A stretch of 64,000 bases of DNA from Lota lota. Taxonomy: Eukaryota; Chordata; Actinopteri; Gadiformes; Lotidae. Below are positions 10,842 to 20,249 of the stretch, piece after piece (within the stretch, counting starts at the first letter, position 1; each line of letters begins with the position of its first letter). Where the stretch lies: assembly GCA_026745465.1 (NCBI GenBank), contig JACYXH010000001.1, positions 793,501 to 857,500 of the forward strand, written 5' to 3'. A model generated the notes under the pieces. The model was given only the letters and a program-made list of their open reading frames with translations. It did not search any database and had not been told where the DNA came from. The position numbers were made by a program, and so were the translations under genes.

Positions 10842-13563
10842 CAGGGGTCGGCAACCCGCGGCCCCGGAGCCTCATGCGGCTCTTCAGCCTCCTTGTTGTG
10901 GCTCCCTTCGGCCTTGACAAAAAGAAAAAGAAAAAAGAAGAACAGTTATTTATTTTTTTGATTTTTATTTATAAATAATTAGATTTTTGTTTGTTTTGTT
11001 GCACAGTTATCTTGGAGTTCGAGGTGATACTTTAAAAAAGGTTTTATAATTTGTCAATTAAACTATGCGTCACATCCACGTCTATAGCCCTCGCGTTTAC
11101 CTGCAGAATGCTTGTTGAGTGTGCGACCCCCGCGGTAAGCTAACCATGAATACATCCCAAAAAAGAAACATCTTAGAAGAAAATAGAGTCTAATTCTGCA
11201 TGGACAGATTCCTTTGCCTTCACTGCTAACGATGCTGGCTTACCTGTGTGCTTGATATGTGGCGAGAAATTAGCAAACAACAAAAACATTTACGTTGAAA
11301 GACATTTTCAAAACAAGCACTCAGCATTTTCTGAAAAGTACCCAACGGAAGATGGGCGAAAGAGAGCGATTTTGTAAATACTACAGAAAGTTGAGCAGAG
11401 CAAACATACTTTCAAGATGTGGATAAACTCTCCAAACTCTCCTACAGCTGCTAGTTTTGTGGCAGCTCATGAGATCGTGAGGAGGGGGAAGCCATTCACA
11501 GACATGAAAGAATCGTTCATAAAAATATCAGAGTTTCTCTGAATTCTCTTAATTAAAAAACAAACAGGAAATTAGTCAGAAAACTAAACAAATGCCTCTC
11601 TCTGCAAAGACTGTCAAGGACAGGACCATTAAAATGGCAACAAACATCACCAGAAAGCAAATTGATGACATCAATTCAGCTCAAGCATATTCAATTGCCT
11701 GTGATGAGTCAAGGGATGTAAACGACATTGAGCAGACAGCACTGTTATGCAGATATGTGAACTCTGACGGGCCACATGGAGAACTGATTGAACTCATACC
11801 GCTAAAGGGCCAAACGCGGGGACAGGACATTTGTGAGGCTGCGTTGAGTTGTCTAAAAGCCAAAGGAATAAACACCACTCACCTGGTGTCAGTGTCTACT
11901 GATGGTGCACCCAGTTTGAGAGGAGCACAGAAGGGCTTTGTGAATTTACTTCAAAAGTTGCTGGATCGAGAGCAGATGACGTTTCACTGCATCTTGCACC
12001 AAGAAGCACTGTGCGCTCAAAACATTCCCCCCTGAATGTGTGGAAGTAATGAACCTCGATATTAAGATAGTGAACAAAATAACTGCAAACGGGTTAAACC
12101 ACCGACAGTTTTTTGTTCATTGTTAGATGAAGTCAAGAGCGCATATTCAGATCTCCTGCTGCACAACAGAGTTCAGTGGCTGTCAAGGGTAGACGTGCTG
12201 AAACGCTTGGCTGCTTGTCTGGAACATGTGAAAACCTTCTTGGAAAGCAAAGGCCTCAGCTATCCCGAACTGGGAGACCTCAATTGGCTGGAAAAGTTGT
12301 ATTTCATGGTGAATATGACAAGTCACTTAAACACGCCGAATAAAAATCTCCAGGGAAAGGGAAGCACGGCCCTGCAGTTGGTGGAGGATGTTATGGCGTT
12401 TGGGCGCAAGATGACAGTGTTTGCCAGAGATGTACAGAGAGGTACGCTCTCTCACTTCCCCTTCCTGAGAGAGTTCAAAGAAGAGAAGAATCACACAAAT
12501 TCTGATTATTTACACCGTGCAATTATTCAATGCAAGCTGCATTTGGAGAAAGATTCAGCGAGTTCAGAAAGGAAAAAAACACTCTGTCCTTCCTTGTTAC
12601 ACCGCTGGACATCGACCCATCCCTGCTGAACATGTCCACATTTACAGGGGATAAGTCAGCCCGATCTTGACATTGAACTGGCCGACATAGCGGATAAAGA
12701 CTTATGGGTGTCCAAATTCAAAAGCCTGACAGCGGATCTCGAAGAAGTCGCCCGTCAGAAGGGCACTCTCGCTAAAGAGCACAAATGGAACGATATGGAA
12801 AGCCTCCCCAAACCTGACAAACTTGTTTTTAAAACATGGAGTGCCATTCCCGGCACGTATATGAACATGAAAAAGTATGCATTTGGAGTCCATCTTTGGC
12901 TCAACATACTTATGCGAGCAAGTTTTCTTGAGCATGAACTTCAGAAAGTCCAAATATCGCTCCCGCCTCACAAATGAGAGCCTACAGTCCTGTGTGAAGA
13001 TCAAAGTCACATCTTACAGCCCTAACATAGGGAAGATCAGCATGGAGCTTCAGAAACAGAGGTCACATTAAACAGGTGAGAACACTAGCATTTAATAGGC
13101 TATTCTTTTTCAGAAAAAAACATTTATTTCAGACCCGGAGCTGATGTCGTTTTTTCTTGTAAGTTCAGGTGCTTCAGTTGATTGCTGGCCGAGAAAGAAA
13201 CCTGAAGAGGATGAGAGCACACTGAAATGGACTTGTCAAAAAGTGTTCCTAATTTTATGTTTACTTTTTTTAAACTGCTAAGCTGCAACTATATGTTTTT
13301 TTATATTAAAGTGGGCTACATTTTATTTTAATTTTACACAGATACGGGAAGCACTGAAAAAGGCCTGCATAGTTCAGTGTTTCATTTATTTCAAAGTAGG
13401 CCTACACATGCACACTGCACTTCTGTGTGTTGTATTCTGTTGTTGTAAGGACTAAAACCATAAATGTTATAAGCTGTGTTATGTTTTGCGGCTCCAGACT
13501 ATTTTTCTTTAGTGGAAGAGGGGGCTAAATGGCTCTTTTGATAGTAAAGGTTGCCGACCCCTG
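10842..13563 (+). mobile_element. hAT (Charlie-like) transposon, both ends present
   Basis: A 2.72-kb element with terminal inverted repeats: left CAGGGGTCGGCAAC, right GTTGCCGACCCCTG. The flanking octamers ATCTAGAT (left) and GACTAGAT (right) agree at six of eight positions, consistent with an aged 8-bp hAT target duplication. The right flank continues directly into a reverse-oriented unit of the 47-bp satellite, so insertion was at or in that array. The interior encodes one decayed transposase. Confidence 0.9.
11146..13071 (+). pseudogene. GTF2IRD2/ZBED-like hAT transposase, broken
   Basis: Transposase of the enclosing hAT element. Starting from ATG at 11146, a BED-like zinc finger follows at 11200-11330 (LPVCLICGEKLANN then VERHFQNKHSAF). 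An open stretch at 11592-12035 holds YSIACDESRDVNDIEQTALL (first catalytic Asp) and VSVSTDGAPSLRGAQKGFV (second Asp). At 12120-12629 there is LHNRVQWLSRVDVLKRL, and at 12880-13071 the C-terminal block EQVFLSMNFRKSKYRSRLTN. The order and spacing match GTF2IRD2-like hAT proteins. Lesions include a stop or frame slip near 11187, an early stop near 11376, frame changes near 12034, 12120 and 12530-12600, and another near 12890. Dead copy, older than the Tc1 copies nearby. Confidence 0.85.
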
Positions 13564-14083
13564 GACTAGATGTATAAGGTTATAGGTTGTATTATGTATA
13601 CAGTTACACTAGATGAATGTATTAGGTTATAGGCTGTATTGTGTATAGTTAGACTAGATGTATGTATGAGGTTATAGGCTGTATTGTGTATACAGTTAGA
13701 CTAGATGTATGTATAAGGTTATAGGCTGTATTGTGTATACAGTTACACTAGATGTATGTATAAGGTTATAGGCTGTATTGTGTATACAGTTAGACTAGAT
13801 GTATGTATAAGGTTATAGGCTGTATTGTGCATACAGTTAGACTAGATGTATGTATAAGGTTATAGGTTGTATTGTGTATACAGTTAGACTAGATGTATGT
13901 ATAAGGTTATAGGCTGTATTGTGTATACAGTTAGACTAGATTAATGTATAAGGTTATAGGCTGTATTGGGTATACAGTTAGACTAGATGTATGTATAAGG
14001 TTATAGGTTGTATTGTGTATACAGTTAGACTAGATGTATGTATAAGGTTATAGGCTGTATTGTGTATACAGTTAGACTAGATG
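13564..14083 (-). repeat. 47-bp satellite, inverted array, about 11 copies
   Basis: Reverse complement of the satellite at 6929-8861 with the same period: units read GTTAGACTAGATGTATG and AAGGTTATAGGCTGTATTG. It is cut on the left by the hAT element end and on the right by the Passport Tc1 insertion at a TA within a unit. Confidence 0.95.
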
Positions 14084-14085
14084 TA

Positions 14086-15430
14086 CAGTATCTCACAAAA
14101 GTGAGTACACCCCTCACATTTATGTAAATATTTGAGTATATCTTTTCATGTGACAACACTGAAGAAATGACACTTTGCTACAATGTAAAGTAGTGAGTGT
14201 ACAGCTTGTTTAACAGTGTACATTTGCTGTCCCCTCAAAATAACTCAACACACAGCCATTAATGTCTAAACCGCTGGCAACAAAAGTGAGTACACCCCTA
14301 AGTGAAAATGTCAAAATTGGGCTCAATTAGCAATTTTCCCTCCCCGGTGTCATGTGACTCGTTTGTGTTACAAGGTCTCAGGTGTGAATGAGGAGCAGGT
14401 GTGTTCAATTTGGTGTCATCGCGCTCAAGCTCCTCATACTGGTCACTAGAAGTACAACATGGCACCTCATGGCAAAGAACTCTCTGAGGATCTGAAAAAA
14501 AGAATTGTTGCTCTACATAAAGATGGCCTGGGCTATAAGAAGATTGCCAAGACCCTGAAACTGAGCTGCAGCTTGGTGGCCATGACCATACAGTGGTTTA
14601 ACAGGACAGGTTCCACTCAGAACAGGCCTCGCCACCGTCGACCAAAGAAGTTGAGTGCACGTGCTCAGCGTCATATCCAGAGGTTGTCTTTGGGAAATAG
14701 ACGTATGAGTGCTGCCAGCATTGCTGCAGAGGTTGAAGGGGTGGGGGGTCAGCCTGTCAGTGCTCAGACCATACGCCGCACACTGCATCAAATTGGTCTG
14801 CATGGCTGTCGTCCCAGAAAGAAGCCTCTTCTAAAGATGATGCGCAAGAAAGCCCGCAAACAGTTTGCTGAAGACAAGCAGACTAAGGACATGGATGACT
14901 GGAACCATGTCCTGTGGTCTGATGAGACCAAGATAATCTTATTTGGTTTAGATGGTATCAAGCGTGTGTGGCGGCAACCAGGTGAGGAGTACAAAGACAA
15001 GTGTGTCTTGCCTACAGTCAAGCATGGTGGTGGGAGTGTCATGGTCTGGGGCTGCATGAGTGCTGCCGGCACTGGGGAGCTACAGTTCATAGAGGGAACC
15101 ATGAATGCCAACATGTACTGTGACATACTGAAGCAGAGCATGATCCCCTCCCTTCGGAGACTGGGCCGCAGGGCAGTATTCCAACATGATAACGATCCCA
15201 AACACACCTCCAAGACGACCACTGCCTTGCTAAAGAAGCGGGTAAAAGTGATGGACTGGCCAAGCATGTCTCCAGACCTAAACCCTATTGAGCATCTGTG
15301 GGGCATCCTCGAACGGAAGGTGGAGAAGTGCAAGGTCTCTAACATCCACCAGCTCCGTGATATTGTCATGGAGGAGTGGAAGAGGACTCCAGTGGCAACC
15401 TGTGAAGCTCTGGTGAACTCTATGCCCAGC
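14086..15430 (+). mobile_element. Passport-type Tc1 transposon, 3' end lost
   Basis: The left terminal repeat begins CAGTATCTCACAAAAGTGAG after a TA at 14084-14085. The inner direct repeat ACAAAAGTGAGTACACCCCT occurs at 14095-14114 and again at 14280-14299, the IR/DR layout of this Tc1 group. No matching right terminal repeat is present: similarity stops at about 15427-15430 inside the transposase C-terminus, and hAT-like sequence follows. Confidence 0.9.
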
Positions 15431-15475
15431 ATTGAAGTGAAGCATACCTATATTGTGAGTCAAGATGAATTATGA
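14459..15475 (+). CDS. Passport-type Tc1 transposase, open frame with chimeric C-terminus
   Basis: A 338-codon uninterrupted frame starting MAPHGKELSEDLKKRIVALH, the usual start of this family. Residues 1-115 hold the two DNA-binding helix-turn-helix regions, with the linker basic motif reading RHRRPKKLS where relatives usually have RHGRPKK. The DDE core shows LWSDETKI (D155), FQHDNDPKHTSK (D244) and SPDLNPIEHLWG (E278). I count 33 residues between D244 and E278. Family members I recall have 34 with KKLRVKV, while this copy reads KKRVKV, so one codon is probably missing. From about residue 324 the protein leaves the family sequence (SIEVKHTYIVSQDEL instead of an ending like NNGGHTKY) because the DNA crosses into another repeat. 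With no right terminal repeat the copy cannot move as a unit, and its own catalytic competence is doubtful. No splice sites are needed. Confidence 0.9.
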   Translation: MAPHGKELSEDLKKRIVALHKDGLGYKKIAKTLKLSCSLVAMTIQWFNRTGSTQNRPRHRRPKKLSARAQRHIQRLSLGNRRMSAASIAAEVEGVGGQPVSAQTIRRTLHQIGLHGCRPRKKPLLKMMRKKARKQFAEDKQTKDMDDWNHVLWSDETKIILFGLDGIKRVWRQPGEEYKDKCVLPTVKHGGGSVMVWGCMSAAGTGELQFIEGTMNANMYCDILKQSMIPSLRRLGRRAVFQHDNDPKHTSKTTTALLKKRVKVMDWPSMSPDLNPIEHLWGILERKVEKCKVSNIHQLRDIVMEEWKRTPVATCEALVNSMPSIEVKHTYIVSQDEL

Positions 15476-15652
15476 TAAAGCAGGATAACATTACTGTCTC
15501 AATGATTGCGCGTCTTGTGCACAATCGTTTTTGAGTCACATGGTCGGCCCCTGCAATCTGAAATTTCAAGTTGATCGGCCAATCATCGATCAAGTGTTTA
15601 GGGCGTACATCGGCCGATAATGATCGGTGCCCGATCAATCGGTGCATCACTA
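15431..15652. mobile_element. terminal fragment of a hAT-like non-autonomous element
   Basis: The segment ends GATCAATCGGTGCATCACTA. Read in reverse this begins TAGTGATGCACCGAT, a terminal sequence style common in fish hAT elements, and is rich in CGGCCGAT motifs. The other end is missing; it abuts truncated Passport DNA. Confidence 0.5.
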
Positions 15653-15743
15653 GTTATAATGTTATATTTGGACCATGCAGGCTTTATTTTCATGTCGTCA
15701 AAAGGACATTATTTCTCGTTATTCGATATTCTTAACGGTTAAT

Positions 15744-16430
15744 CTGGTTCTCAACAGAATATATTCAAATGTAACGAAGGAGATGGTTCTTAACATAATA
15801 TATTCTAATGTAAAGATGGAGGTGGCTCTTAGCATAATATATTCTAATGTAAAGATGGAGGTGGTTCTTAACATAATATATTATAATGTAAAGATGGAGG
15901 TGGTTCTTAACAGAATATATTCTAATTGAAAGATGGAGGTGGTTCTTAACATAATATATTATAATTTAAAGATGGAGGTGGTTCTTAACAGAATATATTC
16001 TAATTTAAAGATGGAGGTGGTTATTTGCATAATATATTCTAATTTAAAGATGGAGGTGGTTCTTTGCATAATATATTCTAATGTAAAGATGGAGGTGGTT
16101 CTTAACATAATATATTCTAATGTAAAGATGGGGGTGGTTCTTAACATAATATATTCTAATGTAAAGATGGGGGTGGTTCTTAACAGAATATATTATAATG
16201 TAAAGATGGAGGTGGTTCTTAACATAATATATTCTAATTTAAAGATGGAGGTGGTTCTTTGCATAATATATTCTAATGTAAAGATGGAGGTGGTTCTTAA
16301 CATAATATATTCTAATGTAAAGATGGGGGTGGTTCTTAACATAATATATTCTAATGTAAAGATGGGGGTGGTTCTCAACAGAATATATTTTGACTAATGT
16401 AAAGATGGAGGGCGCTCTTAACAGAATAAA
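15744..16430 (+). repeat. 39-bp minisatellite, about 17 copies
   Basis: The unit contains AAAGATGGAGGTGGTTCTTA and ACATAATATATTCTAATGT. Because 39 is 13 codons, the array produces long open frames on both strands (13-residue repeat KMEVVLNIIYSNV); these are artefacts. Confidence 0.96.
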
Positions 16431-16624
16431 TTCTAAACATTACCCTTCCCACTGCCCTCTCTTCATCTGTATTGCAGCAAGAGTGATGATTGAAGTTGCT
16501 CCTCTCCTAGTGAGGACTGGACTGCTGGTCTCTTTACTACTATCAGTCCCTTTCTGAGGCCAATTCCTGTCCACTCGTCTCGCACTTGACCCATTTTAGA
16601 TGCTCTCTCCTCCATGTTCTATTC

Positions 16625-16932
16625 AGGCCTATAGTGGCTTACACCCAGGCCTATGGGGTTACACCCAGGCCTATAGGGCTTACACCCAGGCCTATGGGGC
16701 TTACACCCAGGCCTATGGGGCTTACCCCCAGGCCTATGGGGCTTACACCCAGGCCTATAGGGCTTACCCCCAGGCCTATGGGGCTTACACCCAGGCCTAT
16801 GGGGCTTACACCCAGTCCTATAGGGTTACACCCAGGCCTATGGGGCTTACACCCAGGCCTATGGGGCTTACACCCAGGCCTATAGGGCTCACACCCAGGC
16901 CTATAGGGCTTACACCCAGGCCTATAGGGCTT
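16625..16932 (+). repeat. 22-bp minisatellite, about 14 copies
   Basis: Units carry CTTACACCCAGGCCTATGG with A/G changes (ATAGGG or ATGGGG) and a few lost bases. The period is not a multiple of 3, so all frames run open through it; those frames are not genes. Confidence 0.96.
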
Positions 16933-16939
16933 GTACATC

Positions 16940-17747
16940 GAGGCGTTACATCGCAGCAACCGCCTTCATTTGGGAAGTTATGTTTCTCTTGGTCATTGTT
17001 TAGTACTCTATCATGAAATGATTTGTCATTATGGGGAGACATTGTTATGTTTGAAACTGCCATAGCATTTCTCATGCGAGACATGCAAAGAAAAGTTTGC
17101 ATTAACCTAAAATACAGTGTATTTAGGTTGATTTAGGATTTAACAGTATTACTCTCTTCAGTCCTCTCAATATGGTGGAGTGTGGCCAACAAAAACTCCC
17201 ATGATGCATTGGTATGTCTATAGAGCTTTACATCCAAATGTAAGTGTAATGGTCAATAATGTAGTTTCAATAACATAGCATATCCAGTCTATTAATGTCT
17301 ACCCCAACTGTCCATAATGTTTACATGTTTATTTTTCATCTACCTTTCTACTACCCTCATGGTGTACGTAAAGACCTATTTTCTGTTTATTTTGTTTACT
17401 TTGATTAATTTTCTAAACGTTTTTCAATTCTAGACTGTCCTGTAGACTACCTTCTGCAGGAACACCTGGATTTCCAGTCTGGGATTAACAAAGAAGATCT
17501 TATCTTACTTTAACATTTAACCCTCCATCAGTTTCTGCTTTGTTAAGCAGCACATTTAGAGCAATGAGCAGGTTTATTTATCAGCCTCATTTTAATCATG
17601 AAAATGTGACAACAACCGTTCTAGAAAGCCTTCAAAATAACTCAATCATCATCATGATGAATAATGGTCTTCTGTTCCAAGCTTTGTCATCAAGTGGTTG
17701 AAATTTGTGCATTTGGGAGCATTTTCCATGTCTTCATTTCTTTAAAT
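16940..17747. other. intergenic, no gene seen
   Basis: AT-rich single-copy-looking DNA with no supported feature. Confidence 0.5.
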
Positions 17748-17752
17748 GTTAT

Positions 17753-18059
17753 TGTAGGAGTGTGTGGAGGGCTGGTTTAAGCAGCCTCACCTGTCAGAGA
17801 CTGATTGGACTGGTTGAGGCTGCACACCGGTTGCACATTGAGTAATCAGTGTGCACAGGTTAAACCAGCCATCTCCACACACACTCTGGGACTTTTCCTG
17901 GATGGCAACATGGAACACCAGGCCATGTATCATTTCCAACAAACCTTTTACAATAAACACGCCACCACCCTGTGTCCTTATCTGGAGGAGCCCAATAGAA
18001 GTCACCTAGGTGGAGTGTGGCAGCCACCTAGGTGGCGTGTAGCAAAGGACCTTGCTACA
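17753..18059 (+). mobile_element. solo LTR, fossil, relative of the 55.9-kb element
   Basis: A 307-bp sequence beginning TGTAGGAGTGTGTGG and ending CTTGCTACA. It aligns along its length with the 338-bp LTRs at 55883 and 56847 (shared GCTGGTTTAAGCAGCCTCAC, CAGTGTGCACAGGTTAAACC, GCCACCTAGGTGGCGTGTAG). Flanks GTTAT and GTCAT agree at four of five positions, a likely worn target duplication. It is clearly more diverged and shorter than the other copies, so older. No internal region is attached. Confidence 0.85.
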
Positions 18060-18690
18060 GTCATTTTCGTTTTGATTGGCCAAAATGATGTGCCTACATT
18101 GTCCTATTACCAGTAACTACTCAGTCACACATTGTCCAACCCATTGCACTATCTATGACCACCTCCCAGGAGGTTTCAAAGAGAATGTGATATCAGTTTA
18201 ATCATACTTCTTTAAGTATGTCCAATTTGATAAAAAAACAAACCCATCTGCACTCTTGTGAGTGTTTATGTACTTGCAATGGCTAGCCATACAATATGCC
18301 ATTCAAGTGTTTAAAAACACAAGCACACTCAGGGGAACAGGGCTGATGTCACGGTTCCTTTCCTGACATCGGGATCCTGACTTCCCAGTACGTTCATCTT
18401 TATAGATGCCTTCTTTGAGTTCACCTGATTGGAGTTCCCCCTGTACTCAAGTCATTCTGTTTCAAATGAGATAATCGTGTTTACAGTAAAGGCCAGCCTG
18501 ATCTTTATTTTCCTGTCTTTGTCTCAGTCTTTGGTTGAGATCTGAAGATGACTGGTCACAATATCATAATCTTCCGATGCATGTTCTTCCGATGCCACAA
18601 TGCAGGAGTCTGTGTGCCGTAGTCCATATGCATATAGAATATTGTCCTTTTGATTTTGGGGCAATGAGCAAAACAGCCATGAGCCCTGAC
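18060..18690. other. intergenic, no gene seen
   Basis: No supported gene. It is followed by a short GT microsatellite. Confidence 0.5.
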
Positions 18691-18692
18691 TT

Positions 18693-18693
<1 letters not shown>

Positions 18694-18732
<39 letters not shown>
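18694..18732. repeat. (GT)n microsatellite
   Basis: About 19 GT dinucleotides with one A; cysteine/valine frames over it are artefacts. Confidence 0.97.
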
Positions 18733-18734
<2 letters not shown>

Positions 18735-18806
18735 TCTGTGAATATTTTTCTCCTCTATATCTACATATTTATGATGCGTGTGTGTGTGCGTGCTTGCAAT
18801 GCATTG

Positions 18807-18880
18807 TCAGAATCAGAATCAGAATCAGAAAAGCTTTATTGCCAAGTACGTTTTTTACACATACAAGGAATTTGTCTTGT
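18807..18880. mobile_element. LINE/SINE 3' tail fragment, L2-like
   Basis: GAATCAGAATCAGAATCAG is followed by AAGCTTTATTGCCAAGTACG and ACACATACAAGGAATTTGTC, a tail found widely in teleost non-LTR repeats. Only the tail is present. Family assignment is from memory and tentative. Confidence 0.5.
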
Positions 18881-19884
18881 CTGAGTGATATTAACTTTTC
18901 AACGCACAGAGAAAGCTGTTGACGTATTTGTTGGACTGGTTTTAAGTGACAAGAAGGTTCTAGATTGGTTGATTTGTGGAATCGTAACCACAACAAGAAA
19001 TACCTCTATTCTGCAATCAGGAAATACAACGCCAGAGGGAGAACAGTGGAAACAGAGTTTTTGAGGGACAGAAATGCAATGGTAATGAGGGGGACTTGCC
19101 AGGCTAATCGCGCCCATTGTTCGATCGATCGTCTAATCCATATCCCGGAGGTTTCATGCTCCTGCTTTGCACGCAGCAGACGTGCTTTCAGATCAAATTG
19201 GGTGGAAACATTTCGATTTCCAACATGATTCCTCAGCCAAATGACGGCAGTTTAATTAAAGTGTGTTGCAGACCAATTCACTTCAAAAACCCACCTTGCT
19301 GCTCTCATGATCACATCCAAGTGGCCACACGGAGACATCAACCACATGACTTCCTTTTAAGAAGGCCTTATAGAAGGCAATCATTTTTTCATTTGCATCT
19401 GTAAAGGCTGTTTGACTAGGTAGCTATATACACACCAAACACCATATCATCAGCTTATCTCTTTACATTGTTTTATAAAGGTATAACACAGTTATTGACA
19501 ATTAAGTATTTCAGTTACAATGTAGACCTTTTAAGTTCAAAAAGCCCGTTACTATTTTAGCAGATGCTATTCACCTTTTACTTTAGGTCCCAAATGGATT
19601 ATGTAACAACAAAATAAAGGCTGAGTGTAATATATATGTCCCTAAATTGTTTTTACCTATTTTGGACTGCTGAGGTTGCATATAAGAACACCAAGTCTTT
19701 CTCTGAATATCGTTTTTAATAGGATTTGCAGGTTTGATCTGAGACGTGGAGTGATAGTATGCTTGTGTCTGTATCTATATGATTTTTGTTGTGATTTAGA
19801 TTGTGGTTTAGTGTTACCTCAACGACCCCCATGAACACGATGGGTCACATCTAGAGGTTATCCTTAAAGTATAGGCTATTATCC
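18881..19884. other. intergenic, no gene seen
   Basis: Frames at 18965-19404 look random. No supported feature. Confidence 0.45.
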
Positions 19885-20110
19885 AAAGTGATGTTAGATA
19901 TGTTAGATACATGTCATTACAACGTTTAATACATGTTAGCTTCATGTCATTACAACATACGATAGTTAGCTACGAGTAATTTCAACATACAATACATGTT
20001 AGCTACAGGTCATTCCAACTTACGATAAATGTTAGCTACATGTCATTACAATATACTATACCTGTTACAACATTTCATTACAAATTCCAATACATGTTGG
20101 ACATACACAG
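19885..20110 (+). repeat. degenerate 30-33-bp tandem repeat
   Basis: Five to seven diverged units of the form TTAGCTACATGTCATTACAA followed by CATACAATACATG, spaced 30-33 bp. Confidence 0.7.
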
Positions 20111-20149
20111 GTTACATGTATTTAAATAGTCTACAGGTGCATGCTTGGT

Positions 20150-20245
20150 AAAGGAAGCCCAGTTAGACTATTGACATTTGGACTCAAACCAGACCCTTTG
20201 GCTGGAACACCCTAATCACTGGACTATCCTTCCCCGTTAAAAGCT
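20150..20245 (-). mobile_element. tRNA-derived SINE head
   Basis: On the reverse strand the segment resembles a tRNA promoter region. A box-A-like TAGTCCAGTGATTAGG (20211-20226) is followed about 20 bases later by a box-B-like GGTTTGAGTCC (20180-20190), close to GGTTCGANTCC. The phrase GTCCAGTGATTAGGGTGTT is typical of salmonid-type SINE heads. It is no functional tRNA: stems are not complementary and no 3' acceptor is visible. Confidence 0.55.
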
Positions 20246-20249
20246 TTTA

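Noticed and set aside
14788-15432. 214-codon minus-strand frame
   Set aside because: Antisense shadow of the Passport transposase.
15933-16397. 154-codon frame with a 13-residue repeat
   Set aside because: Wholly explained by the 39-bp minisatellite; the reverse strand is equally open.
16586-17016. Overlapping open frames of 99-138 codons on both strands
   Set aside because: Created by the 22-bp minisatellite, which lacks stops in every phase.
20150-20245. Functional tRNA gene
   Set aside because: The cloverleaf stems do not pair and there is no clear anticodon loop; SINE head preferred.
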